The position numbers and the translations under genes were made by a program. A stretch of 64,000 nt of DNA from the NCBI GenBank assembly GCA_019448385.1, contig JAGTXO010000001.1:1612001-1676000 (forward strand). The letters run 5' to 3'. The notes under the pieces were generated by a model. The model worked only from the letters and a program-made list of their open reading frames with translations, did no database searches and was not told the DNA's origin. Below are positions 1-11,856 of the stretch, in pieces (positions within the stretch are counted from its first letter, which is position 1; every line of letters starts with the position of its first letter). The DNA is from Diacronema lutheri (lineage: Eukaryota > Haptophyta > Pavlovophyceae > Pavlovales > Pavlovaceae).

Positions 1-2
1 GC

Positions 3-740
3 AGCGCCGCCGAGCCGTCCGGCCTTACGCTCTTCGTGCTCGACTCGGGCGGGCCGGTGAACGGCAGCTTCGACTGCCTGCACGCAGACCAGCTCCGCTG
101 GCTGGAGGACGAGGCGGCCGCGGCGAGGGAGCGCCAACGAGGGCAGCCACCCGCCGCAGCGCTCGCCTTCTTCCACATCCCGCTGCCGCAGTACGCCGAG
201 CTGCTCCGCGCACGCGTGCCCATCTCAGGCAGAAACGGACAGCGCGTCAGTTGCTCCGTAACTGACGCGGGTGCGTTTGCGGCGGTCGAACGCGCGCGCG
301 ATGTCAAGGCTGTCTTCGTGGGTCACGACCACGTGAGCGACTTTTGCGGCCTGTGGCGCGGCGTGCAGCTGTGCTACGCGGGCGGCGTCGGCTATCACGC
401 GTACGGCGAAGCCGGTTGGCCGCGTAGGCTGCGCGTGATTCGTGCGCGTGCGCACGGCCGGCGCGTCGTGAGCTGGAAGGAGCTCGATGCGCTGCCGGAC
501 GGCCAGTTTGCGCGGGAGGGGCTCGCGCCAGTGGACTGTGAGCTGCTCTGGGCGGCGCCGGGCGAGCTGGGCCGCGAGGCGGACGATTGCGCCGGCATCC
601 CGCGCGCACGCCGCCACCCGCCGATCGAACGCGTGCTGACCTTTGGCCCTCGCCGCTTGCCGGCGCGGCACGTGGCGTCCGCCGGCGACATCGCTGAGCC
701 GAGCCAGGCGAGCGCAACCGCCTTGGGCCACCGCCATTGA
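3..740 (+). CDS. Metallophosphatase, Dcr2/PAP29 type (5' partial)
   Basis: The frame is open from the window edge and stops at 738-740, so the N-terminal half is missing. The visible part carries late calcineurin-type phosphatase motifs: FFHIPLPQY (metal-binding His), then GHDHVSDFCG and a CYAGGVGYHAYG stretch followed by GWPRRLRVI. That order is characteristic of the Dcr2 / purple acid phosphatase 29 group of soluble metallophosphoesterases, whose physiological substrates are mostly unknown. The roughly 90 residues after the conserved core look low in conservation. No intron is needed in this stretch. The next gene (IFT54) converges on it with about 120 bp between stops. Confidence 0.8.
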   Translation, partial: SAAEPSGLTLFVLDSGGPVNGSFDCLHADQLRWLEDEAAAARERQRGQPPAAALAFFHIPLPQYAELLRARVPISGRNGQRVSCSVTDAGAFAAVERARDVKAVFVGHDHVSDFCGLWRGVQLCYAGGVGYHAYGEAGWPRRLRVIRARAHGRRVVSWKELDALPDGQFAREGLAPVDCELLWAAPGELGREADDCAGIPRARRHPPIERVLTFGPRRLPARHVASAGDIAEPSQASATALGHRH

Positions 741-859
741 AAGCATGCACGAAATGTTTGCATTCGGTCTCGGACTCGCGTGCTGATCATGACGCCGGCG
801 GCTGGACGGTTCAAAAGCGCCGCGCGGGCACAAGAGTTTCAGATGGCGAAGGAGGCATC

Positions 860-2546
860 TCATTGGACGACGCCGTTGAGCAGCTTGGAGATGGTCGCAT
901 CGTTGCGTATGATGGTCGATTTGAGAGCACGGATCTTGTCCTTCTCTTCGGCCAGCTGCTGCTCTACGGCTTCGAGGCTGCCCTCGAGCGCCTTCACGTC
1001 GCCGTCCACCTCCTGGCCCTCCTCGCGCAGCCTCGCCTTGTGCTTGCTGTGCAGGCCGCGCCAGTGCTCGAGCTCGCGCGTCATGGCGTCCAGGTCCTGC
1101 GCGCCACAGCGGCGATCCCCGGCGCGTGCCGGGCGGTGGTCAGATGACGACCAACGAGCGCCAGGTTGCGCGCAGGCAGGCGGACGCGGGCGCCACGCCG
1201 TGCGCACCGCACTGCCGGCCCGCGCACGGCGTTGGCGCGCGAGGCAAAGGCTGCGCCGTGCGCGGGCCGGTGCGGCGCGGCGTCGCTCTCGCGGGGGCAG
1301 GGGCGCACCTCGTGCACGTATTCGAGGCTCTTGCCGAGCGGGTTGGTCGACTGGCAGAGCGCCTGGATGTCGGCGCGCAGCTTCTGGATCTCGTCCTTTG
1401 AGCGCTGCCGGTCGACGGTCTCCCTGCCGCCCGGCTGCGCCTTCTTCCTGCCCAAAATGATCCCACCGCCGCCGCCGCCGCCGCCGCGCGTGTCCGCCGC
1501 GTCCGCGTGCTGTCTGCCGTCGGCGTCGCGCGCCTCCTCCATCGCCTTTTGCGTCTCGAGGATGTCCTTGACAATCTTGGTGTGGCCCTCGCCGCCCTCG
1601 CCTTTGAGCAGCCCCACCGACGCCATCGCCTCGCCCTTCTCGCTCACAAACTCGACGCCGCCGTCGTCGTCGTCGTCGGGCGGCGCTGCGCCCTCGGCGA
1701 TGAGAGCGCGCATGACGGCAGTCGCCTCACCGCGCGGCACCGTCGGTTCGACCTTGACCACGTTGCTCGACACCTTTGGCGCGGGGCGGCGGGCGGAGCG
1801 CGGGCGCGCCGCCTTGCCGCCGCCGCCGTCGTCTGCGCTCGGCATCTCCGATTGGAACGAGTTGAGCGCCGAGCCGCTCGGCGGCTCGGGAGCGACGGCA
1901 GGCAGGGGCGCTGCGACGGGCTCGGGCATTGGCAGCGGGAGGTGCGTGGGCTCGGGCGGCGGCGGCGCGGGCGGTGGTGGCGCCGGCTCCTTGCTCCTCG
2001 CCGGCTTGGGCGCCGTCGTCTCGCCACCCAGCACGCGCGACACCGCCGAGTTGCGATCAATGTTTGGGTCGGTCGCTGCTCTGGCGAGGAGCTGCAGAAA
2101 CGTGTTCGTCGCCTCGGGCTCCATGCCCGCGACCACCTTGTTGGGCCGAATGTCGACCTTGGTGCCGAGGGCGAAGGACACGCAGTCGATGATCTTCTGC
2201 AGGTACGCAATCTTCGCGTCCTTCTCCTGCGCGCTCGACGCACGCGGCGCGCGCGCGCGGAGAGGACACGCTCAGTGCGCCGCGCGGGAGCGCGCGAAGG
2301 GGGAGGCGGGGGGGGGGGGGGGGGGGAGGAGGGGGGGCGAACCTTGATGTTGCCTGAGTTGGCCTCTGCCTCGTCGTATAGCCCGTCGGCGAAGCCCGTC
2401 ACCTTGGTCACCTCCGAGACGATGTCATGTAAGAAGCGGAACGGCGGCTTCTTGAGCAGCGCGTCGGTCAGTTTGGGCCGCTTGATGATGGCGCCGAGCA
2501 GGCTTTGCGTGCCGGCAACCCACGCCTCGCTCTGTGCGCGACGCAT
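860..2546 (-). CDS. IFT54: Intraflagellar transport protein IFT54 (TRAF3IP1/MIP-T3)
   Basis: Three exons, all joining in phase 0: 2343-2546, 1309-2226 and 860-1096, giving about 452 residues. Exon 1 encodes the conserved N-terminal domain ([33 protein letters not shown]) and exon 2 continues with [14 protein letters not shown] and [10 protein letters not shown], together matching the calponin-like/tubulin-binding domain of IFT54. A proline- and alanine-rich linker follows, then a C-terminal coiled coil ([15 protein letters not shown]) as in the family. IFT54 is an IFT-B subunit that binds tubulin and motors in cilia, so the organism builds flagella. The first intron holds an about 20-G run near 2310. 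Start ATG at 2546 precedes the conserved domain closely. Confidence 0.88.
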
Positions 2547-2733
2547 GACGGGCGCGCGCGCGCCGCGATGAGCGTCGGGGTCGGGGCCGCCCAAAGTGTG
2601 GCGCAGTGCGCCTCACCCCCTCCGCGTCTCCCATACTGCTTCGAAGTCTAACCGCCAAAAACCTCGCGGACGACCTCCATCGTGCGCTGGTGAACGCCGG
2701 CTCGGGATCGGCGCGCCGCTGGCCCCGTCTTGC

Positions 2734-3081
2734 ATGCACGAGAAAGGGTCGGACGCGCTCGCGCGCCTGGTGAACAGCGTGCGCGGATTGCTGTGCATCG
2801 TCGTCTCCGACCGGGATGGTGTCGAGCTTCACCGCGTCGTTCGCGACGGCGGCGCAGTCGTGGTGCTTACGCCGTCGCTTCTCGCGACGCTCGCGCTGAG
2901 CGCGGAGCAGGTGGGCAAGCTGCAACTCGGCGAGGGGACGGTCACGAGTATGTACGACAACTACGTGGTTGTGCATAGCGTCACCGGCTCGCTTACCGTC
3001 TGCCTTGTCGCCGAGCCGGACGTGAATGTGGGGATGGCTATCGCGCTGATGGCGGACGTGAAGTCCATCTTTGCCGAGTGA
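2734..3081 (+). CDS. LAMTOR3: LAMTOR3 (Ragulator, roadblock fold)
   Basis: A 115-residue protein of roadblock/LC7 fold. The string CIVVSDRDGVELHRVV, the ALSAEQVGKLQLG segment and a YDNYVVVH strand match LAMTOR3/MP1, a small scaffold of the Ragulator complex that recruits Rag GTPases and MEK1 to lysosomes. The ATG at 2734 gives near-family length (human about 124). An upstream reading in another frame around 2655-2695 (LADDLHRAL) resembles the usual MADDLKRF start and could be joined in phase by an intron ending at the AG of 2741-2742, but I see no ATG for it, so the simple start is kept. Divergent from IFT54, 187 bp between starts. Confidence 0.8.
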   Translation: MHEKGSDALARLVNSVRGLLCIVVSDRDGVELHRVVRDGGAVVVLTPSLLATLALSAEQVGKLQLGEGTVTSMYDNYVVVHSVTGSLTVCLVAEPDVNVGMAIALMADVKSIFAE

Positions 3082-3619
3082 CCGTGCGTACGCGAGTGTC
3101 GTGCACGCCGCCGTGCACGCTGCGCTTCCCGGCGCAGAAGGATGGCGCGCGTGAACGTTGACCCGTAGCGGGCGCCGCAGGGCAGCGCGCGAGCGTCGAG
3201 GGCCGTCGCGCGGCTCGAGGGGGTGCCCGGGGGTGGTGAGCGCTACGTGTGTGGCGCGCCATATGCGCTTCGTCACCGACAAGGCAGGCACGCCGCCGGC
3301 GCTCGGGTCGCGCACGCGCATTGTGCTGCGCGCCATGTGCGCGCTTTGTGTCTTCGATGCCAGGACTCGTTGAACGCGATCGGCGAGAAGCGGCAGGTCT
3401 TGCGCCACGGCTCGCTCCCGGCCGTTGCCCTCGGCCTCTAGACCCTCGGCCTCCGCCCTCACCCCTCACTCGTCACTCCTCAGCCTCGTCGGAGATCGTC
3501 AGTGTCTGCAGACACGTAGAGACACCGTTGGTCTCACTTTTCCCCCTACTTATTAGGAACTTAAACACTACCCGTCCGTCGTAATCAGACGCAAGCACGG
3601 GAGTCGTTTGCGTGGGGCC
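3082..3619. other. Intergenic stretch between LAMTOR3 and SRCR-like gene
   Basis: No convincing gene. The first 370 bp are GC-rich. From about 3470 to 3600 the composition turns clearly A+T-richer (CTACTTATTAGGAACTTAAAC near 3546-3566), which probably marks the promoter and 5' UTR of the gene starting at 3620. Confidence 0.5.
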
Positions 3620-5145
3620 ATGTCGCGATCGCTGATCCTGCGGATCGCTGCAACGGCACTGTCGGTGGCGCTTGCCACCCTGGCCTTCCTCGCGTTGTCC
3701 TGGCCTGCTCGTGGTACGTCGACGCTCGCCGATGAGGGCAGCGGCGTGAGCATATCGATCGAGAAGGAGGCGTGCACGCTGGGCCAGTTCGTGCCCGCGA
3801 TCTCGTGCAGCAGGGACCAGGACAGCCCGTCATGCTGCGGCGGATTGCACACGGCCTTCAATGCGCAGTGCCCGTGCAAGTGCGCCGCGCGCGATGGCCG
3901 CACTCTGCTCAGCGCCGCGCGACGCGCCCGACCCGCAGCGCGACGGCGCTCATGTTGCGCGTGCGCACTCGCACCCACGCCGCCAGGGCGCTGCCCGGCA
4001 TCGTCATGTCGCATGGCGGCAGCGGCTTGGGGCTGATGGACAACATGCTGCGCTGCAGCTACACGGAGGGTGTTGACAAGAATGGCGACCCGATCGCGCC
4101 CGTCGATTTTGTGACCAAGCGGCTCGGCTGCGTCGACCGCGAGGAGTGGTGCGCGCGCGCGCGCGCGCTCCTGCCGTGCTGGTCCCAGCCGCGCGTCCGA
4201 GTGCGCCGTGACCGACTGCTCTGCTTCGGCTGCGCGTGCACGTATTGCGCAGGTGCAACGACAAGGCGCACAACGCGGACGTGCGCCTGACCGAGTCGAA
4301 CAAGGGGTTCGCACAGCTGCACGATGATGCGGCCGGTTGGGTGTACGTGCATTCGGACGAGCAAAACGCGCAGTCAACGGCGGCGGCGGTGTGCCATGCG
4401 ATGGGTTACGCGGGCGTGCTCAGCGGCTCGATCGAGACAGGCGTGCACGCGTCGAAGCGGCTGAACTGCCCGAGCCCCTCCACGCGCATCGCGGTACGCT
4501 CGCGCGCGCGCCTACCGCGGCCGCAGCGCAGCGCGCGCGCCGCGCTCGGCGCCGCCCACCCGTGCGCTGCGCATCTCAGACCCCCCCACCCCCCCCCCCC
4601 CCCCCCTTCCCCCCGGGTTACCCGCACGCCGCATGCCGCGCTCGCGGCTGCCTCAGGCATGCGCCGTCGAAGACATCGTGCTGCAGCCGGGCGCGCTGTA
4701 CGTGCGGTGCGACCGGCAGGGCGATCGCGGCCCACGCAGCGAGCTGTGCATGCGCTCGGGGCAGGGTGGGCGCTCGTACAACAACCTCAACTGCTGGACG
4801 TCGGAGCGGACGGGCGTGCAGGTGCCGATGCATACGCGCAAGCCGGGCGCTGCGCACACGCTCTGCGGGACGGCGGGGATCAACGAGAGCCGCATCGAGT
4901 GGTACGATGGCTTCCAGGACGACTTTTTTGCGTACAGCACATCGCGAACGGCGGACGGGCGGCTCCACTCGGCGCATCTTTTCAAGGGCGCGTTGGCCGG
5001 GAAGGACCTTCTCTCGCCGAGCGAGCTCGAGGTGGGTGAGCGCAAGGTCACGCTCGTCACGTGGAAGGGTGCTTTCACCGACCTCGAAGGCACATTCCAG
5101 CGCTACATGTCGAGCCAGGCGGGGTTCGCTTGGCGTCTGCGGTAA
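3620..5145 (+). CDS. Signal-anchored protein with SRCR-like domain
   Basis: Four exons (3620-3879, 3987-4148, 4253-4493, 4657-5145) with matching phases give 383 residues. Residues 1-35 form a signal peptide or type II anchor (ILRIAATALSVALATLAFLAL). The middle, cysteine-rich part reads ADVRLTESNKG ... AAGWVYVHSDEQNAQSTAAAVCHAMGYAG, resembling the start of a scavenger-receptor cysteine-rich domain (VRL, W-x-x-V, A-x-V-C-x-x-x-G). More Cys-rich sequence follows (YVRCDRQGD, LCMRSGQGG, LNCWTS). Likely secreted or cell-surface; ligand unknown. Two donors are GTGCGC and one GTACGC; intron 3 contains a long C tract (about 4579-4613). The stop codon lies just inside the block that is duplicated at 34269. 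SRCR assignment is inference from pattern only. Confidence 0.6.
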
Positions 5146-5416
5146 TGACGGCCAGCCATCGTTGTTCCCTTGACTGGAATTTTCCCAACCCCCCCTCCCC
5201 TCCCCATAACTCTCTCTCAAAATTTGAATCGCGACGGCCCGCATGAGCGAGAATGTGTGGGCGCCGACGCTCGACGCGTTCGAGGAGGCCGTGCTGCAAA
5301 GAGACGAGGCGGGCGGCGCGAATGTGCGCTCGCTTGTTGGCCAACCGCTCAGCGTCGCGCCCGACGATTGTCGCCCGCGCGGCGTGCTCCCAGCCGGCGG
5401 CTATGACGACAACACG
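5142..5416 (+). repeat. Source copy of dispersed duplication (myosin 5' end)
   Basis: This block, from the stop codon of the SRCR-like gene through the myosin upstream region and nearly all of myosin exon 1, recurs almost identically at 34269-34541. Identity begins at GTAATGACGGCC and fades after GACAACACG at the end of exon 1. Confidence 0.9.
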
Positions 5417-8400
5417 CAGGTGCGGCCACCGCTCGCGGCGCGCCGCGGCCAACGCGCGGTGGCCGGCGCGCGGCGCGCGTGCTGAGGGCGGCCGCGCGCG
5501 CGCCCACCTTGCATGCTGCCCGCCTGCCGCGCAGCTCGCCCACCTCGACGAGGCCAACATGCTGCACAACCTGAGCGTGCGGTACGATGTGGGCCAGATC
5601 TACACGTACGTCGGCACCATCCTCGTCGCCGTCAACCCGTACGCCGAGCTGCCGCTGTACAGCGAGGCGAAGATGCGCGAGTATCGTGGACGGCCGATGC
5701 GCGCCCTCCCGCCCCATCCGTACGCCGTCGCCGATCTCGCGCTCCGGCTGCTCGCGCGCGACGGCGAGGACCAATCAATCGTCGTGTCCGGGGAGTCGGG
5801 CGCGGGCAAGACGGAGACGTGCAAGACGATCCTGCGCTACCTGGCGTTCCGCTCGACGGCGGGATTCGACCTGCGTGCCGACGGCCGCGCCGCACCTGCG
5901 CGCTCGCTCGAGCGGCAGGTCCTCGCGACGAACCCGGCGCTCGAGGCGTTTGGCAACGCGTGCACGCTGCGTAACGGCAACTCGAGCCGCTTCGGCAAGC
6001 TCGTGCGCACGCTGCTGCACGCGCACAGCTGCGAGATTGGCGGGGCGAAGATCGACACGTACCTTCTCGAGCGCTCGCGAGTCAGCTCCGTGCCGCGCGG
6101 CGAGCGCTCCTTCCATATCTTCTACCAGCTGTGCGCTGGGCTGCCCAGAGAGCGCGCGGCCGAGCTCGCGCTCGATGGCGGCGCGGCGGCCTTTGAGCTG
6201 CTGTGCGGCGGCGGTGTCATGCGCATCGGCGGGGTGGACGACCGCGCCGAGTTTGACGCTGTGCGCGCCGCCTTCGACACGATGGGCGTCCCCGCCGACG
6301 CGCTCGACGGAGCGTGGGCGATGGTCGCCGCCGTGCTGCACGTGCGCAACGTTCGGTTTGGCGAGGTCGAGGGCGCGCATGGCAGGGTGGGCGTGCGGCG
6401 CGCGCAGCCCGGCGGCGCGGCGGGCAACGATGGGGGCCAGAATGCCGTTGCCGACGCCGCGCTCGCGCACGCCGCGAGGCTGCTGTGCGTGAGCGAGGCG
6501 CAGCTGGAGGCCGCCCTCACCACGCGCGCCGCGCGCTCGCTCGCTGGGCGCGAGGCTGCGTGCACGCTCCACCTCGACTCGGCCGCGTGCGCGGCAGCGC
6601 GGGACGGGCTGTGCAAAGGGCTGTACAGCGCGCTCTTCGCCGCCGTCGTCGGCGCGCTCAACGCGCGCCTCCTTGCGCTCGGTGCGCCCGAGGCGACCGG
6701 CATGCTCTCGCCGGCGCGCGCCCAATCGCCGCGCGAGCCGCCGGCCGCGCGCGCGGGCGCCGCGCAGCCGTACGCGCCGAACTACGGGGAGGTGCACAAC
6801 CACTTGCAGCTCGCGAGCCCGTCCTCGCGCGCGCTGGCCGTCGCCAAGGCGGCCTCGCCCGCGTCCGCCGGCCGTTCGAGCGCACGCGGTCTGCGGTGCG
6901 TTTCATTGCTCGACATTTTTGGCTTTGAGTGCTTTGCGACGAATGGGATTGAGCAACTGCTCATCAATTACGCGAATGAGCGGCTGCAGCGCTTCTTCCT
7001 CGCGCGCGTGCTCGATGACGAGCTCTCGCTCTGCCGCGCCGAGGGCGTGCGCACGCCCAACGGCCTCGCCGTCGGCTCGGGGAACGAGTGTGTCGCGCTG
7101 CTCGACGCGCGGCCGTCGGCGGGGCCGGGCGGCGGGCAGGCGGGCGGCGCGCCGATGGGCGTGCTGCGGCTGCTCGAGGACGAGGCGAACGTGCCCGGCG
7201 CATCGGACGCGTCCTTCTCGCGCCGCGTCCACGCGACGCACGCCGCGCACGGCTGGCTGCGCGCGCCGCTCATCGGCGCAAAGGCCAAGCCAAGCCGGGC
7301 AAGCGCCGCCAGCGTCGGCGCGCCGCAGCCGGGCGCGGGGCCGCTCGGCGCGTCCGAGGGCTTCATCGTCCGGCACTTTGCGGGCGAGGTGACCTACTCC
7401 GTCGCAGGCTTCCTCGACAAGGACACTGACGCTCTGCACGCCGAGGTGGCGACGATCGTCAGCGCGGCGGCCGCAAGGCTCCACCTCCCGTCCGAGCGCG
7501 AGCCGGCCGGCCGCGCGCCGCCGCGCTTTGGCGGCGCGGGCGGCAGCGCGGCGGCGCGCGCACCCGAGGCGGCGAACGGCGCGGGCGCGCGGCGAGCAAC
7601 GACGAGGCGCGCGTCGATCGGGGCGCGCTTCGCGGCCGAGCTGGACGGGCTGATCGCGGGTCTCGCGCAGAGCTCCGTCCAGTTCGTGCGCTGCGTCAAG
7701 CCCAACCCGCAGCAGGCGGCAGGCGTGTGGAACCGCGCTGCCGTCCTCACGCAGCTGCGCAACGCGGGGATGGGCGCGGTGCTCACGCTCATGGCCACCG
7801 GCTACCCGAGCCGCGTGCCGTTCGCAGAGCTCGCCGGCAGGTTCGCGCGCCTCGCGCCGGCGGCGCTGCGTGCGCTCCCGCCCGCCGACTTTGTCGCGGC
7901 GCTCCTCGCGGCGCTCGGCGTGCCCGCCGCCGAGTGCGCGCTCGGCGTAACGTCCGCCTTCTTCCGCGCGGGCCAGCTCGCCACCGTTGAGTCCCTCACC
8001 GCGCGCAACGACCCTCAGCGCGATGCGCGCATCGGAGCTGCGATGGTCGCGTGGGTGGCGCGCAGGCGGTGGCGGCGCGGCGCGCGCGCGATCGTTGCCG
8101 CCGGTCGGCTCGGCCGCCGGCTCGCGGGCATTCGCGCGGCGTGCGCGCTCCGGCGTGCCGCGCGTATGCTTTACGCCATTGCGCGCGCCTTTCGGCCACT
8201 CGCCGCACGCGCTCGTGTAACGGTCGCGCGTGTGCGCGGTGCGGTTCTTCTCCAAGCCGCAGAGCGCCGCCGCGCCGCCGCCGCGCGGCTGCGCGCGGCG
8301 AGACGCGCGGCGACGCGCGTGCAGGCCGCCGCGCGCGCGCGCGCGGCGCGTGCCGAGCGCGCGTTGCGCGCCGCGGCGCGCGCGGCCGCGCGCGTCGTGC

Positions 8401-11400
8401 GTGCTGCGGCTGCTACGCGGTTGCAGGCGGCAGCGCGGCGGCGGCTTGCGCGCGTCGCCGGCTGCGCGGCGCGCGGCGCGCGCGATACGGTCGCGGTGGA
8501 GCGCGCGGCCGCGAGCGCCCGAGCCGACGCGGCTGCGGCGCGCGTGCAGGCGGTCGCGCGCGCCACGCGCGCTCGCCGCCTCGCCGCCACCACGCGCCGC
8601 CTCGCCGCCGCGCACGCCGTCGTCGATCGCGCGGCGTCGGCACCCGGCCGTGTCGCCCGCGCCCGCCTCGGCGCGCACGCCGCGTCTCGCGCCGCCGCCG
8701 CCTCGCGCCTCGCGGCGGGCGCGCGCGCGATGCGCGCACGGCGGCTCGCGGCCGTGCTCAGGCAGGCGGGCGAGGCCGTCCGGCGCGCGTCGTCTGCCGA
8801 AGCGCGCGCCGCGGCGGCCGAGGCGGAGCGGGAGGCGATGGCGGCGGCGTGCGCGCTCGCCGAACGGAGCGCGCAGACCCTCGCCGCGGCGGCTCGCGCG
8901 GAGCGGGAGGCGATGGCGGCGGCGCACAGCCAGGCGGAGACGGAGGCGCGCGCGCGCGTCGACGCGGCCGAGGCGGAGCGCGCCGCGCTCGCCGAGGCGT
9001 ACCGGCTCGTCGAGGCGGAGGCGGAGGCGCAGGCGCGCGCCGCGGACGAGGCGAGGCTCGAGTCGGCCCGCTCGGCCGAGCTGCTCGCGGCGGCGGTCGC
9101 CGACGTGGATGGGCTGCTCGACGCGGCGGAGGCCGAACGCAGTTCGCTGATTCGGCAGAATGAGGAGGCCACGCGCCTGATGGCCGAGAGGCTCGCACAG
9201 CAGCAGGTGCGTGCACCCGCGCGGGGCCCCCAGCCGAAGGCGAGGGCGCTACGCGGCGTGCGCGCCACGGACTGGCGTATCCGCCTTTGCTTTGCCCCCG
9301 CCTTAGCCCCCGCCTTTTGCCCAGTCTTTGCCCGCAAGCTGCCCCGCCCCGCCCGCCCGACGCGCGCGCGCCCTGATGCGCGTGCGCAACCTTTCCTCCC
9401 ATTCCGCTGACCGGCCGCTTTGCAGGCTCTGATGGAGGAGTCGTTTGCACGGCAGCGCGCCATCGAGAAGCGCCTTGACGACCAGCAGGTGAATACCGCG
9501 GGGGAGGGAGGACAGGGGGGAGGTGGGGGCGGGGGGTGGCTGCTCTTTGCTGCACCGCGGGGGAGGGAGGACAGGGGGGAGGTGGGGGCGGGGGGTGGCT
9601 GCTCTTTGCTGCACCGCGTCCGCCCTCATGGCGCAGAGCCGCTCGTTGAGACGAGGCGCGTGTGCGTCCTCGCGCTGCTGCATCCTCACGCACCGCCTGC
9701 TGATGTCCCCCATCCCTCCCTCCCTCCCTCCCTCCCTCCCTCCCTTGGCGCACCCACACCCCGTAACGCCCACCCACCCACCCGCCCGCCCGCCCCCCGG
9801 ACCGGCCGGCTGTTCCCCCGGACTCAGCGCCTTCTCGAGGCGCGACTTGACGAGCAGCGCGTCGCGTACGAGGCGCGCGTCGCGATGCTCGAGGCTCTCG
9901 CCTCCGCCTCAGAGCACGGCACGCCGCGTGCGCCCAACTCGACGTTGGCCAACGGCTCGAGCCCCATTGGCGCGCCGCTTGCCCGCGCAGACGACGATGG
10001 CGGGTCGCAGCTGCACCCGCCCACAAACGGGCGAGGCCTCGACTACACAGCCGCACGCGCGCCCGCCGCCGACGGCGACCCGGCCGCGCAGCGCGGCACG
10101 CCGCCGACGCGCTCGCCGCCGCCCGGTGCGGCCATGCGCCCAGCCCGCGTCGCCGGCACCAGGCCGCCCCCGCCATCCGCCATCCCGCAGAGACGGCCAA
10201 GCGCCACGGCAGCCATCGTGCACGCACCCCCGCCCGCAGCCATCGTGCACGCACCCCCGCCTGCTTTGGCGCACCGCCGGTCGAGCGCGGCCGTTGCCGA
10301 CGGGCGCCTCGCACATCGTCGGCTAAGCGGCGCGCCGGACGCGCAGCCGCGCAGTCGACCGAGCACCGGCGCGTCGGGCGCCACCTACTCCCAGTCGCAC
10401 GCGCGCGCGCGGAGGCTTTCGAGCCCGGCACCGCAGCGAGCATCCGTTCGCCAGCCGCCGCCGCGCGAGCCGGTGCAGCTGCCGCGCTCGCAGCTGCCCG
10501 TGCGGCGCGGCACGTCGGTTGGCACGCTCCTCGCCGGCGCGAACGCCACGCCGCGCTCATCGCTGCCCGCACAGCGACCCGCCAACTTTGCGCGCAGCAA
10601 CCTGCCGCCGCCGGCGCCGTGCACCGCGCACTCGCTCGCCTCGCACGGCAGCGCGCTGCGCGCACGCTCGGGCTCGCTCTCGGCGTCGTCCAGCCCGGCG
10701 CAGCCAGCGGCCCGACGCGGATCCGTGTCGGCGACCCTCGTCGAGGCGCGGCGGCGCTCGTCACTCGCGAGGTCAGACGTCACACCGCGCGGCGCGCCGG
10801 CGCCGTCCGCTGCGCGTCCGCCGGGGTACACCGTGGAAGTGCTCGCGCGAGCCTCGCCGCCGCACCCGCCGCTGCACGCGGCGCGCGCCAGCCTCGACGG
10901 CACGCCGGGCGGCGACGGCGAGCAGCTCACGCTTGATGCGCGCCTTGGCCTCGCGTACTCGCCCGAGCACGCGGGAAACGGGCAAGCGCCGGCGGGGATG
11001 GGCAGTCCCTCGCCGGCGCGGTCGAGCCCGGCCCCACACCCCACCACGACGTGCGCTAACGATGGCGCCGCCGCGCTCGCCGCCCAGCCGAGCGCGGCGG
11101 CGCGCGCGCACGCGAGCATCGCGCAGCCCGCGGCTACCTCCACCAAGCCGTGCACGGCCGGCTCTGGACTGCGCAGGCCGATGCCAGTCGACGCTCGCAG
11201 CAAGCTCAGCGACGCTCAGGTGCGCGAGCGACGCGGCCGCGCCGTGCGCCGGGGATTGGGCGCTGCGAACAGCGGCGCCGTGCCGCCTTTGCTGCGCGCG
11301 CTCGCCCTGGGCTCACCGCGCGCGCATGCACCACGCTGCATCTCGCCTTGCCGTGCGTTGCGCACACGCTGACGCAGGGATTGCTCCGCGCCAACAAGGA

Positions 11401-11452
11401 GAACAGTGCGGCCGCCGGGGGGCCAGCAAACGGGCGCAATTTTGAGCCTTGA
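5243..11452 (+). CDS. Unconventional myosin heavy chain
   Basis: Five exons, all phase 0: 5243-5419, 5535-9206, 9426-9488, 9828-11219, 11378-11452; about 1,792 residues. The motor domain shows the P-loop GESGAGKTET (about residue 147), switch I NGNSSRFGK (about 206), switch II LLDIFGFE (about 517) and FVRCVKPNP (about 777). Then comes an Arg/Ala-rich lever arm with degenerate IQ-like repeats (about 840-1050), an Ala/Glu-rich coiled coil, and a long Ser/Pro/Arg-rich low-complexity tail ending in ANKENSAAAGG. No known C-terminal cargo domain (FYVE, WW, MyTH4, DIL) is visible, so the class cannot be assigned. Introns 2 and 3 sit inside the coiled coil; intron 3 contains a 59-bp minisatellite. 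It is an actin motor. Its first exon is partly duplicated at 34.3 kb. Confidence 0.88.
9496..9618. repeat. 59-bp minisatellite, two copies, in myosin intron
   Basis: Two near-perfect 59-bp units (9496-9554 and 9555-9613), G-rich and ending in TGGCTGCTCTTTGCTGCA, followed by the start of a third. A CCCT/TCCC simple repeat lies further on at about 9711-9745. Both lie between myosin exons 3 and 4. Confidence 0.85.
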
Positions 11453-11856
11453 CCTCTAAGGATCGTATGAGCATGGTAGAGTATATAGGCCCCTTCCGGG
11501 TCCTCCAAGCCGACAAGCGGCCTTGCTGAGGCTGAAGATCCCTTAACGCTTCGTGCTCAGCTGTGTGTGCTGCGGCAGCGCGGCGGCCCGCCCCCCGCCG
11601 TCGCGCTGCTTGCCGCGCGCTGCGCGGGCATCGGACGCGCGGCGGCCGCACTGCGGCCGAGTTGCGCCGCCTCGTCCGTGGGCGTGCCCGCGCGGGTGCG
11701 CGCGGCGGCGGCGGCGTCATGCGCGCTGCTGCGGCTCGGCCGGGCCCGCTTCGGCCCCGGCGGCCCGGCGCGCGTGCTCGGGCTGGCCGAGCCGCCCCGC
11801 CGTGTGGCTGCAGCCGGCTGACCGGGCGCTGCGCCACTCGCGGCCGCGGCGCTGGT
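11453..11856. other. Non-coding stretch 3' of the Fanzor-like frame
   Basis: No gene recognised. The segment 11455-11545 is less GC-rich than its surroundings, carries GTATATAGGCCCCTTCCGG, and is flanked by an imperfect inverted TAAGGATC / GATCCCTTA pair (about 11458 and 11537). It lies downstream of the nuclease frame, where TnpB and Fanzor elements place their guide RNA and element end; that role is only a hypothesis here. Confidence 0.35.

Noticed and set aside
225-863. Long antisense open frames such as this one across the whole window
   Set aside because: High GC keeps stop codons rare in all frames; these have Arg/Ala/Pro-rich translations and no family motifs, while the opposite frame has.
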